From the NCBI GenBank assembly GCA_001796355.1, contig MGMG01000077.1:43844-107843 (forward strand): a stretch of 64,000 bases of DNA, read 5' to 3'. How positions within the stretch are numbered: the first letter of the stretch is position 1; each line of letters opens with the position of its first letter. The notes below the pieces were generated by a model. The model ran no database searches and was not told where the DNA came from. It saw only the letters and a program-made list of their open reading frames with translations. Positions 51,283 to 59,972 of the stretch are shown here, piece after piece. The translations under genes were made by a program, and so were the position numbers. This DNA is from Chloroflexi bacterium GWB2_54_36 (GTDB taxonomy: Bacteria > Chloroflexota > Anaerolineae > Anaerolineales > Anaerolineaceae).

Positions 51283-51990
51283 CTAAATCCCCAGGTAAGC
51301 CGACTTCACCTGCGGGTTCTCGGCAATCTCTTTCGCGCTGCCCGAGAGCACGATCCGGCCGGTCTCCAAAACGTAAGCCCGGTGCGAAATGGACAACGCC
51401 ATGGATGCATTCTGCTCAACCAGCAGGATGCTGGTCCCGGCGGCATTGATTTCCTTGATGATCGAGAAGATCTCTTCCACCAGGATCGGGCTCAATCCCA
51501 TCGACGGCTCGTCCATCATCAACATCGTTGGCCGCGACATCATGCCGCGCCCGGTAGCCAGCATTTGCTGCTCGCCGCCGGAGAGCGTACCGCCTGCCTG
51601 GTTGATGCGTTCCTTCAATCGCGGGAAGCTAGAAAACACCCGGTCCATCGAACGTTGAATTTCTGTCTGATCGGTGCGGGTAAACGCTCCCATCAGCAGG
51701 TTTTCACGCACAGTCAGGGGTGAGAAAATTTTCCGCCCTTCCGGCACATGACTGGCGCCCAGCCGGACGATTTGTTGCGCGGGCATCATCGAGATGTCCA
51801 TGCCCTTGAACTTGACATGCCCGGTTCGCGAGCGCAGCAGACCGGAAATCGTGCGCAGGGTGGTTGACTTGCCAGCTCCGTTTGCGCCGATCAATGTAAC
51901 GATTTCACCCTCTTCAACATTGAATGAAACCCCCTGCAAGGCATGAATTGCGCCGTAATACACATTGAGGTTCTCAACATCAAGCAGCAT
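51283..51990 (-). CDS. livF: Branched-chain amino-acid ABC transporter ATP-binding protein
   Basis: MLLDVENLNVYYGAIHALQGVSFNVEEGEIVTLIGANGAGKSTTLRTISGLL...LSGGEQQMLATGRGMM. Confidence 0.94.
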   Translation of the reverse strand: MLLDVENLNVYYGAIHALQGVSFNVEEGEIVTLIGANGAGKSTTLRTISGLLRSRTGHVKFKGMDISMMPAQQIVRLGASHVPEGRKIFSPLTVRENLLMGAFTRTDQTEIQRSMDRVFSSFPRLKERINQAGGTLSGGEQQMLATGRGMMSRPTMLMMDEPSMGLSPILVEEIFSIIKEINAAGTSILLVEQNASMALSISHRAYVLETGRIVLSGSAKEIAENPQVKSAYLGI

Positions 51991-52777
51991 GGCCGGCTCC
52001 TTTCCCCAGGTAAGCCTCGACGACCCGTTCGTTAGCCTGGATTTCTTTGGGATTACCGCGGGCAATCACCTGGCCAAAATCCATCACTGTGATATGACGG
52101 CAGATGCCCATCACCACCCGCATTTGGTGCTCGATCAGCAGGATGGTCAGGTTAAAGCGGTCATGGATGAAATGGATCAAATCCATCAGCTCGATGATCT
52201 CTTTGGGATTCATACCGGCAGCCGGTTCATCCAACAGCAGTAGCTTGGGGTTGGCTGCCAGTGCGCGGGCAATTTCCACCCGCCTTTGCTGACCATAAGG
52301 CAAATTCTTGGCCGTTTCGTTCTGGATACCTTCCAGACCAAAAATGGCCAAAAAGTCCAGCGCCTGATCCGTCAGTTCATCTTCTTTGGCATAGAAATTC
52401 TTGGTCCGCAGCACACTGTCGGTCAGGTTGTAACCCGCATGCGGATGATAAGCTATGCGGACGTTATCCAGCACCGAAAGATTCGAGAATAAGCGGATGT
52501 TTTGGAAGGTCCGAGCGATCCCCTTGCGGGTGATCTCGTATGGTTCTTGCCCGGCCGTGGATTCACCGTCAAACTCGATCTTGCCGCGGGTCAGGGAATA
52601 GATACCGGTGATCAGGTTGAATACCGTGGTCTTTCCCGCGCCGTTTGGACCGATCAAGCCGTTCAGGTCGCCCTGATTCAAGGTGATATCGAAATTTTGC
52701 ACTGCGCCAAGTCCGCCAAAGAATTTGGTCAGACCTTCGACTCTTAATATGTTTTTGGAGGATGTTGAATTTTCCAT
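51980..52777 (-). CDS. livG: Branched-chain amino-acid ABC transporter ATP-binding protein
   Basis: LRVEGLTKFFGGLGAVQNFDITLNQGDLNGLIGPNGAGKTTVFNLITGIY. Confidence 0.94.
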   Translation of the reverse strand: MENSTSSKNILRVEGLTKFFGGLGAVQNFDITLNQGDLNGLIGPNGAGKTTVFNLITGIYSLTRGKIEFDGESTAGQEPYEITRKGIARTFQNIRLFSNLSVLDNVRIAYHPHAGYNLTDSVLRTKNFYAKEDELTDQALDFLAIFGLEGIQNETAKNLPYGQQRRVEIARALAANPKLLLLDEPAAGMNPKEIIELMDLIHFIHDRFNLTILLIEHQMRVVMGICRHITVMDFGQVIARGNPKEIQANERVVEAYLGKGAGHAA

Positions 52778-52789
52778 AGTGTTCCTCCT

Positions 52790-54154
52790 TTAGACCTCAA
52801 CCGCCGGCGAATCGGTAGGCGTTGGAATTTTCTTTGGCCTGGTTGAAACCACTTTTGCTTTCAAGAAGCCCCACTCAACCGCACCCAGCAGCCCCTGCGG
52901 CCGAATCAACATCATCAGCAGCAAAGTAATGGGGTAAAGCACGTAGCGCCAGGTCGGCGCTTCAGTACCCATTTGACCGAGCAACACGCGCAGCATTCCT
53001 TCCAGGAAGAATAGCCAACCGAACGATGAGACAATCGTCCCGGTCATGCTCCCCAGACCGCCAAACACGACGATAATCAGCGGATTAAAACTCACCAGGA
53101 AGTCGAACGATCCCGGCGAGAGGAAACCGATGAAGTGAGCGTAAATTCCACCGCCCATTCCGGCAAACAGACTGCCGATAACGAAAGCCATCAGTTTCGA
53201 GCCGGCAATGTCGATACCCATTGCCTTCGCGGCAGTTTCATCCTCGCGCACCGACATAATCGCCCGTCCGGTGCTGGACCGCAGGATATTCCTCATGACG
53301 ATAACCACCAGCATCAGGAACAAGAATGCCCAGAACCAGGTGGTCAGCTTTGGAATACCCACCATCCCGCGCCCGCCTTTCATTTCGGGGAACGGCAGGA
53401 CGGTATCCGAGTTGATCATCAGTACATTGACCACAATGGTGAATCCCAGTGTCGCGATGCCGAAGTAGTCGGAACCAAGTGTAAGCACGGGCAAGCCGAA
53501 AAGGAAGCTGACTTCGGCTGCAAAAATCCCGGCAAAAATGACCGCCAGGAAAAACATGATCTGCATGGGGATACCCTGCGCCAGGACTCCTGGGTCCAGG
53601 TTAGTGCCGAGCAAGGGCTGGAAAACCGGATGCAGCAGTCTGCCAACCATAACCGCGATAAATCCCGCGGCTAAAGTCCCAATCAGGTAAAGGGTGAAGG
53701 CCGATAGGACCGGGATACCGCGAATTTTCTTTACCAGGCGGCCGATCGCCGTCAAAATGATCGCCCCGACAATCGTGCCAACCCCAACCACAATCAACCC
53801 GCGGGCATCGCCGTTGACCCAGCGGTACGTGATATCCGCGGAGGTATAGGCTCCAATGCCGTAGAAGCCCCACTGCCCCAGGCTGAACTGTCCGTTGAAC
53901 CCATAAATCAGGTTCAACCCCAGTGCCACCATCGCCATGGCGCAGGCTTGAAATAACAGACCGCTGTCAAAGTCATTAAGCAGTTGGAAATTGCCAAATT
54001 TGGTCAACCCCAATTGAATGACGCCAAATGCCACCACCATGCCGCCAATTTTCAGCCAGCGGCTGGGCAGAGACATTACCCATAGAACGCCATAAAAGTA
54101 GGCGATAATCGCTGCAATTTTTACAATCGATCCAAGTAGAAATCCAAGTTCCAT
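52790..54154 (-). CDS. livM: Branched-chain amino-acid ABC transporter permease
   Basis: ALGLNLIYGFNGQFSLGQWGFYGIGAYTSA...AKAMGIDIAGSKLMAFVIGSLFAGMGGGIYAH. Confidence 0.93.
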   Translation of the reverse strand: MELGFLLGSIVKIAAIIAYFYGVLWVMSLPSRWLKIGGMVVAFGVIQLGLTKFGNFQLLNDFDSGLLFQACAMAMVALGLNLIYGFNGQFSLGQWGFYGIGAYTSADITYRWVNGDARGLIVVGVGTIVGAIILTAIGRLVKKIRGIPVLSAFTLYLIGTLAAGFIAVMVGRLLHPVFQPLLGTNLDPGVLAQGIPMQIMFFLAVIFAGIFAAEVSFLFGLPVLTLGSDYFGIATLGFTIVVNVLMINSDTVLPFPEMKGGRGMVGIPKLTTWFWAFLFLMLVVIVMRNILRSSTGRAIMSVREDETAAKAMGIDIAGSKLMAFVIGSLFAGMGGGIYAHFIGFLSPGSFDFLVSFNPLIIVVFGGLGSMTGTIVSSFGWLFFLEGMLRVLLGQMGTEAPTWRYVLYPITLLLMMLIRPQGLLGAVEWGFLKAKVVSTRPKKIPTPTDSPAVEV

Positions 54155-54163
54155 GGCGGGCTC

Positions 54164-55291
54164 CTATGCCTTCTCTTGTGAGGGCTCGCCGAAGATACCG
54201 GTTGGCCGGATCAACAGGACGATGATAAGGATGGTAAAGGCTACCGCATCCCGCATAGGCGTTGAGATATAGCCCGCGGTCATGGATTCAGCTTGTCCCA
54301 TGATTAAGGCGCCTACGAGTGCGCCTGGGATGCTGCCAATTCCGCCCAAAACTGCCGCGATAAAAGCCTTCAAGCCTGGCAGGATGCCCAATTGCGACCA
54401 GATCGAACTGTAAGCGATCGCATACAGCACGCCTCCCAACCCGGCAAAGGCTGCGCCAATCGCAAAGGTAAAGGAAATGACCGAGTCGACGTCGATGCCC
54501 ATCAAGCGAGCTGCCTGCTTGTCATATGAAGCCGCTCGCATCGCCACCCCAATTTTGGTGCGCTTCACAAGGAATTGCAGGAAGATTTGCACCAGAACAG
54601 ACGCTAACATAATAATCAGCAGAATGTTGGAAAAAGTGATGCTGCCATCAGGTGGTTGTGTGCCAGGGACAACCTGGTGAATTCCGCCTTTAATGTACCA
54701 GGCCACGACTTCGAAGGGCCGTTCGTAGGGGATAAAACGAGGGGAAAATACAAAGTTCAACGCCCCGAAATATTCCAGGAAGAATGAGACGCCAATCGCC
54801 GTGATCAAAGCTGCGATTCGAGGGGCATCCCGCAAGGGTTTGTAGGCTACGCGTTCAATGGTAACCGCAAGAAGGATGCAAATCAGCATCGAAAGAAGGA
54901 TGACGCTGATCGACCCAATTACAACGCTGATCATGGGCGGTATGGATGGAAAGACTGCTAAAGGCCATTGGTGCAGATTGAAGCGCGTCACCGCGAAAAA
55001 GCTAACAAAAGCGCCAACCATGAACACATCGCCATGCGCAAAGTTAATTAATTTAACGATGCCGTACACCATGGTATAGCCCAGAGCAATCATGGCATAC
55101 ACAAAACCCAGCTGCAAGCCGCTGATGAAAATATTGGCAAACAGCGTCGGATTGCTGATAAGGTTTTTACCGAGGATATAGACAACAGCCAGTCCTAAAA
55201 CAATGAAGAATAGCTGCCCTATCCAGGCTAGCCGGGTATGCGTTTTTACCAATGGCAAAGAGGTTTGAGAGGGGGTGCTAACTTGCTGCAT
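54164..55291 (-). CDS. livH: Branched-chain amino-acid ABC transporter permease
   Basis: GLQLGFVYAMIALGYTMVYGIVKLINFAHGDVFMVGAF...KAFIAAVLGGIGSIPGALVGALIMG. Confidence 0.93.
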   Translation of the reverse strand: MQQVSTPSQTSLPLVKTHTRLAWIGQLFFIVLGLAVVYILGKNLISNPTLFANIFISGLQLGFVYAMIALGYTMVYGIVKLINFAHGDVFMVGAFVSFFAVTRFNLHQWPLAVFPSIPPMISVVIGSISVILLSMLICILLAVTIERVAYKPLRDAPRIAALITAIGVSFFLEYFGALNFVFSPRFIPYERPFEVVAWYIKGGIHQVVPGTQPPDGSITFSNILLIIMLASVLVQIFLQFLVKRTKIGVAMRAASYDKQAARLMGIDVDSVISFTFAIGAAFAGLGGVLYAIAYSSIWSQLGILPGLKAFIAAVLGGIGSIPGALVGALIMGQAESMTAGYISTPMRDAVAFTILIIVLLIRPTGIFGEPSQEKA

Positions 55292-55383
55292 CGGGGTGAC
55301 ACCTCCAAGTATTCGAATAATACAGGAATTGGAGGGCAGCTAAACAGCTGCCCCCCAATTATTCACTTTAAAACCAGCATCGA

Positions 55384-56550
55384 TTACGGAGCGATGCTCG
55401 CTTCAAACTTGACACCCTCGGCTGTGACTGCCAGAATGGCCGCAGCCTTTACCGGGTTGTGTTTGGCATCCAAAGTAATGGCGCCGGAAACAGCATTGAT
55501 CTTGATGCCTTCCAAAGCTACCTTTACTTTGTCAACGTCTTCAACCGTGCCGGCGGTGGTCATGGCAGTGAAGAGCATATTCGCAGCATCATATGCCAGG
55601 GTAGCAAGAGCATCCGGTACCTTGGCGGTGCCATCATCGTTCTTGTATTTTGCGCCGTAAGCTGCAAGGAAGTTCACAACTTCTGGGCGGGGATCATCGG
55701 GCGAATAGTGGTTGGTGAAGTAACCGCCAGCCGCTGCTACCACGTCCAGGTCAGCCGAATCCCAACCATCACCACCGAGGAAGGCAGAGGTAATGCCTTT
55801 TTCCTTGGCCTGTTTGGTGACCAGGTTGACAATGTTGTAATAATCGGGCAGATAGACGACATCGGGTTTAGCTTCGGCAATTTTGGCCAGGATGGTTGAG
55901 AAATCGGTATCCTTGGCAGTGTAGCTTTCCTTGCCAACAACCGTGCCGCCCATTGCGGTGAAATTCTTTTCGAATTCTTCCGCCAGACCCTTCACATAGT
56001 CATTTGCCTGATCGAGCATGATGAAGGTAGTCTTTGCGCCCAATTTCTCCGTGGCGAATTTGGCGCCCACCAGACCTTGGAACGCATCGATGAAGCATGC
56101 GCGGAAGGTGTACGGCTTTGTGTTACCGTTGGCATCCACGGTGACTGCTTCGGCGGTCGATGTACCACTGATGACGATAACTTTCTTGGCGGTACCGATT
56201 TCGGAAATCGGAATGGTGGCCTTTGAGCAGACTTCGCCAATCACAAATTTGACGCCGTCTTGATCGACGACCTTGTTCATGGCGTTCACAGCCGGCTCGG
56301 GGGTGCACTGGCTGTCTTCAACAATCGGGACAATGGTATACCCATTGACGCCGCCTTTGGCGTTCCACTCTTCAATTGCTAACAAGGCTCCGTCACGGGT
56401 TGACACACCAAACGTAGGAACTGGCCCTGAAAGTGGGGCAAGAATTGCGACTTTTAATTCCTTCGCACCACCGGTCGAGCCGGTTCCACCGCACGCCACC
56501 AAAATCATGGACAAAATAACGAACAAACTTAAAACTTTCAGCGATCGCAT
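55384..56550 (-). CDS. Branched-chain amino-acid ABC transporter substrate-binding lipoprotein
   Basis: MILVACGGTGST lipobox; KVAILAPLSGPVPTFGVSTRDGALLAIEEWNAKGGVNGYTI; strong SD AAGGAGGAG. Confidence 0.93.
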   Translation of the reverse strand: MRSLKVLSLFVILSMILVACGGTGSTGGAKELKVAILAPLSGPVPTFGVSTRDGALLAIEEWNAKGGVNGYTIVPIVEDSQCTPEPAVNAMNKVVDQDGVKFVIGEVCSKATIPISEIGTAKKVIVISGTSTAEAVTVDANGNTKPYTFRACFIDAFQGLVGAKFATEKLGAKTTFIMLDQANDYVKGLAEEFEKNFTAMGGTVVGKESYTAKDTDFSTILAKIAEAKPDVVYLPDYYNIVNLVTKQAKEKGITSAFLGGDGWDSADLDVVAAAGGYFTNHYSPDDPRPEVVNFLAAYGAKYKNDDGTAKVPDALATLAYDAANMLFTAMTTAGTVEDVDKVKVALEGIKINAVSGAITLDAKHNPVKAAAILAVTAEGVKFEASIAP

Positions 56551-56684
56551 TAGGTTCTCCTCCTTAACACAAATTGAAAATTGGACACACTATTTAATTG
56601 GCTGCATCCCCCATCCGGTTACCACCGTCAGATTGCTCAGGTCTTCCGGCAGGTATACCTGGGACTAAAGGATTTTATATAAGT

Positions 56685-56700
56685 GGTATCACCTCCTTTT
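56685..56700 (-). promoter_or_regulatory. Orphan perfect Shine-Dalgarno AAAAGGAGGTGATACC in the liv leader
   Basis: Complementary to the 16S 3' end, with no ATG/GTG/TTG at normal spacing; about 140 nt upstream of the substrate-binding protein start. Confidence 0.7.
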
Positions 56701-56793
56701 ACCGAAGGGCGCGAAGTGTATAAAAATTAACGATTTGGCAATGGGAAATAGGACGGTACAGAAAGCACAAACACCATTCTGCACCAATAGCCT

Positions 56794-56822
56794 ATGATAG
56801 GAAATGTCACTCAAAATGTCAA
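56794..56822 (-). promoter_or_regulatory. Putative sigma70 promoter of the liv operon
   Basis: Reverse strand TTGACA - 17 bp - TATCAT. Confidence 0.7.
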
Positions 56823-56894
56823 GTGGCAAATAACCATAATTTACTTAATTATGCCCATTATAGTTATTTTTCATACCAATTTTTGGTTTTTTTC

Positions 56895-56921
56895 TTGACA
56901 AACCCTATAGAACTCTATAAT
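56895..56921 (+). promoter_or_regulatory. Putative sigma70 promoter
   Basis: TTGACA - 15 bp - TATAAT upstream of the ORF at 56996. Confidence 0.5.
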
Positions 56922-56995
56922 ATAAAATGATTGATTTCCCAACTCTTCGAGTAGGCGGCAATCGAATACCCAGGCACCCTTCAGGAGTTTAATCC

Positions 56996-57409
56996 ATGCT
57001 GCGAAAGAACATTGCACAGCCAACTACCGTGATAGTCTTGTTATTCGTTCAAATTATTCCCCTTTTGCTCTTTCCCCCGAATATTTTTTCGTCAACCAAT
57101 CAGCAATGGTGGCTCCCGGTATTTTTGACCGCACTTGCGATTTATGCCGCCGTAAAAATCGTGGTACAGCGCACGAGTGAACTTTGGCCATGGTATCTGG
57201 TATCTTTTTCACAGGGGTTCAACATTATTAGCCGTCTAATGATGATCATGCCGCATGCCACCAACAATGTCAACGGAGCCCAGGTTGCAGATGTTGCTTA
57301 CCTGGTCACCAACATCATTGCGGTTGTCATTTCGGCGGGCTATATCGTATTCGCTGAATTGCCAGATGTACGTTTGAGTCTATTAACGCAAAAAGAGACT
57401 GCCGCGTAA
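56996..57409 (+). CDS. Hypothetical membrane protein (about 4 TM)
   Basis: Hydrophobic segments TVIVLLFVQIIPLLLF, WWLPVFLTALAIYAAVKI, YLVTNIIAVVISAGYIVF; followed by terminator. Confidence 0.65.
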   Translation: MLRKNIAQPTTVIVLLFVQIIPLLLFPPNIFSSTNQQWWLPVFLTALAIYAAVKIVVQRTSELWPWYLVSFSQGFNIISRLMMIMPHATNNVNGAQVADVAYLVTNIIAVVISAGYIVFAELPDVRLSLLTQKETAA

Positions 57410-57438
57410 AAAAAATTTCCGTAAGCATAATTACATCT

Positions 57439-57474
57439 CCCACCAGGGGAAAGCGGTGCCTGGTGGGTTTTCTT
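57439..57474 (+). terminator. Rho-independent terminator
   Basis: CCCACCAGG-(11 nt)-CCTGGTGGG-TTTTCTT. Confidence 0.85.
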
Positions 57475-57542
57475 ATTAAACACATACCCCTGGCTGAAAT
57501 CGTGACCAGATCCACAGCCAGGGGTAACAAGGGAAGGATGGA

Positions 57543-58697
57543 TCAGTTAACCGGTTCTGCTCCAGCCAACGGCATATTGATGATTTTTGTAAAGCTCTTC
57601 ACAATTTTCGGGTCGAAATCTTTGCCGGCGCAGCGTTGAATTTCTTCCATCGCTTCCGGGATGGTGCGCGCAGGCCGGTACACACGGTCGGTAATCATGG
57701 CGCCAAAGGCGTCGACAACCGCCAATATCCGGGCCCCAATCGGGATTTCCTCACCGCTTATGCCCAGTGGGTAACCGGAGCCATCAAAGCGCTCATGGTG
57801 CGCCAGAACCAAGCGGGCAACATCTGACAGTCCGGCGATCATCCGCAGAATCCTGGCGCCAATCTCGGGGTGCTGTTTCATAATCACCCACTCACGGTCA
57901 TTCAACGCGCCTGGTTTATGGAGAATGTTATCCGGAATACCTATTTTTCCAATGTCATGCAACAAAGCAGCGCGCCGGATGGACTGGATATCATGGAACG
58001 AACAGCCAAGATCAACTGCGATCCGTTCGGTCAGACGGGTAATGTGTCGGCAATGTTCACCGGTAGAAAGATCACGGGCTTCCAGTGCTTTTGAAAGCGC
58101 CATTACAATCTCGACGATGCTTTCCTCGTCAGAGTACGGCAGGCTTTCCCGGTGAAGGACTTTGGCAGCCTGGTTGGCAAGTAGGTACGCCTGGTTCATA
58201 TCCTCAAGTTTCCGTATGGTTGGCTCGACCGCCAGCACAAATAATCCCACCGGTTCCGTGTCGATCCGCATCGGGAAGAGATAGATGTTTTCATGCGGGC
58301 CAACCCGTAGCACAGCTTGCTGATCGCGATTGAGCGGTTTGAAATGTTGATCGATAAAAGTCAGGTCGTCTCCTAAAACCGCTTTCTGTAGTATTTCCTG
58401 GGCGCGAAAGTTATCGCGTTGAACGGACGATTGCCCGCTCACAACTACTGGTAACCCATGGAATGCCTGAGAGCGGAAGATTCCACCGGGAGCCAAAACC
58501 AATATTTGGCACTGCTTTACCTTTAAGACATCGACAGCCTTTATCGCTATTTGATTCAATAAACTGGCCGGTCCATCATAGCTGAACCAGTGGTCAGGAA
58601 CTTCTCCCAGGTCCGCCAGTCGTTCAGCGGCTGAGCTGAACAATGTGGGCAGGCGTTTTTGCGTTTCGCCTATGAGGCCTGAACTACTTGAAATCAT
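57543..58697 (-). CDS. GAF-like plus HD-GYP domain (c-di-GMP phosphodiesterase-like) protein
   Basis: ALLHDIGKIGIPDNILHKPGALNDREW...VLAHHERFDGSGYPLGISGEEIPIGARILAVVDAFGAM. Confidence 0.92.
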   Translation of the reverse strand: MISSSSGLIGETQKRLPTLFSSAAERLADLGEVPDHWFSYDGPASLLNQIAIKAVDVLKVKQCQILVLAPGGIFRSQAFHGLPVVVSGQSSVQRDNFRAQEILQKAVLGDDLTFIDQHFKPLNRDQQAVLRVGPHENIYLFPMRIDTEPVGLFVLAVEPTIRKLEDMNQAYLLANQAAKVLHRESLPYSDEESIVEIVMALSKALEARDLSTGEHCRHITRLTERIAVDLGCSFHDIQSIRRAALLHDIGKIGIPDNILHKPGALNDREWVIMKQHPEIGARILRMIAGLSDVARLVLAHHERFDGSGYPLGISGEEIPIGARILAVVDAFGAMITDRVYRPARTIPEAMEEIQRCAGKDFDPKIVKSFTKIINMPLAGAEPVN

Positions 58698-58754
58698 AAT
58701 TAACTATTCCCAAAATAATGCTTTGCTTTATGAAAGGTTTGATGCCATAACCCT

Positions 58755-59045
58755 TTAGTCGGCTGCTACCGCAGAACGGCCCATAACCGGGGCTTTCATG
58801 GCAACATTGAGCTGTGAAGCGAAATCAGCCAGGGTGGTTGCGCGAATTTCTGTCAGACGATTCCGATCCTCGTTGTTAAGCTGGAATTTCTCGCCGGCAA
58901 AACCAGCCGTAAGCGCCATGCCCGGATTCGAGAGCAGCATCTGCCGAAAGTGAGCAGAGACCACAGCAGCGGATAAAATACGGCTGTATTCACGGGTGAC
59001 TTCTTGTTGACGGTTATTGGAACGTGGGTAACTGGTCTGGTACAT
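58755..59045 (-). CDS. Small 96-aa protein, RiPP-leader-like motif, unknown function
   Basis: SAHFRQMLLSNPGMALTAGFAGEKFQLNNEDRNRLTEIRATTLADFASQL; overlaps the upstream gene by about 30 nt. Confidence 0.65.
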   Translation of the reverse strand: MYQTSYPRSNNRQQEVTREYSRILSAAVVSAHFRQMLLSNPGMALTAGFAGEKFQLNNEDRNRLTEIRATTLADFASQLNVAMKAPVMGRSAVAAD

Positions 59046-59634
59046 GATTTTTCTCCTTTAAGGGTTGTTCACGCGCTGGCCCACCCATAGTCCATAAAAG
59101 CCAGAAGGCGCCCAGGGCGATGAAAACATCCCCCAGACTAAAGGCGACCCGGTAAGAGAACTCCGAGAATGACCGGAACCGGTCGGAAAGGAGCCAAAGG
59201 ATTGTTTCCTCTCTTTGAAGGACAATGTCCTTACCAAAACCTAACCGTTGGCCGATCTGCCAGGACCCGGCCGGAGCGTCCGGTCGCAGCCATTGAACGG
59301 TCTCCGGTGTGATCGGCATCAGCCCGCCGTTGAGTGCAATGACGGTCAGGTTGAGCAGCAATCCGGCGCCCAGCAGCCAAAAACCGGGGGTATTTCGGTT
59401 CGCCCAGCCAAAAATGAGCAGCGCAAGTTGTGAAAGAACGAAAATCCAGCGGACAACAATACCAGGTAGACTGGCGCGAGTGGCAGGAAAAGAAAATATC
59501 AACCACTGTACGGCGATAGCTACCAGGACGAGCCAGGCAAGCCGCAATGGAAAAGATTGATATGCTCTTTTTCTCAGCCGCGCCCGCAATAACCCGCTAA
59601 GCAGGCCTGCGAGAACGGCTAAAAGTAAAATCAT
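59014..59634 (-). CDS. DUF5317-like membrane protein
   Basis: MILLLAVLAGLLSGLLRARLRKRAYQSFPLRLAWLVLVAIAVQW...LNLTVIALNGGLMPITPETVQWL. Confidence 0.75.
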   Translation of the reverse strand: MILLLAVLAGLLSGLLRARLRKRAYQSFPLRLAWLVLVAIAVQWLIFSFPATRASLPGIVVRWIFVLSQLALLIFGWANRNTPGFWLLGAGLLLNLTVIALNGGLMPITPETVQWLRPDAPAGSWQIGQRLGFGKDIVLQREETILWLLSDRFRSFSEFSYRVAFSLGDVFIALGAFWLLWTMGGPAREQPLKEKNHVPDQLPTFQ

Positions 59635-59646
59635 TCAGTGGTTTGC

Positions 59647-59781
59647 TTAGAAACCGATAAACCAGGCTGAACGCATGATGACCCCACCACCGGCCTCGGG
59701 AGCCCCAGATCCCAAGACAAAAAGGACAACGGTCAGTACGAAGAAGATCATGCGAGTTTTGGCAGAGGAGATTGTAATCAT
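59647..59781 (-). CDS. 44-aa hydrophobic mini-protein (not in supplied ORF track)
   Basis: Reverse strand encodes MITISSAKTRMIFFVLTVVLFVLGSGAPEAGGGVIMRSAWFIGF*; one TM/signal-like helix, 12 nt upstream of the DUF5317 gene, promoter and long leader upstream. Confidence 0.6.
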   Translation of the reverse strand: MITISSAKTRMIFFVLTVVLFVLGSGAPEAGGGVIMRSAWFIGF

Positions 59782-59839
59782 TGCAGGTTTCCCTTCCCGG
59801 AAAAGTATTTGCTATATAACAATAGTTTACTTAAGGGTA

Positions 59840-59859
59840 GGCTTCAAAGGTGGCTTCAA
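59840..59859 (-). repeat. Direct repeat TTGAAGCC x2 (12-bp period) in mini-protein leader
   Basis: GGCTTCAA at 59840-59847 and 59852-59859 on the + strand. Confidence 0.6.
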
Positions 59860-59920
59860 TAGAGGCATTATTTGAAAATTCATTGAAATTGGTTGGTATT
59901 TTGTTGGTAATAGTGGAATT

Positions 59921-59949
59921 ATTATAAACCAGCAAGGGTTTGGATACAA
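59921..59949 (-). promoter_or_regulatory. Putative sigma70 promoter of the mini-protein operon
   Basis: Reverse strand TTGTAT - 17 bp - TATAAT between the regulator stop and the mini-protein. Confidence 0.65.
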
Positions 59950-59972
59950 TTAAATTGCTAAACGTGGCATTT

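Noticed and set aside
51380-51730. 113-aa + strand His-rich ORF
   Set aside because: Antisense to livF; His/Gln richness comes from reverse complement of the ATPase codons.
53135-53674. 179-aa + strand ORF
   Set aside because: Antisense to livM, low-quality composition.
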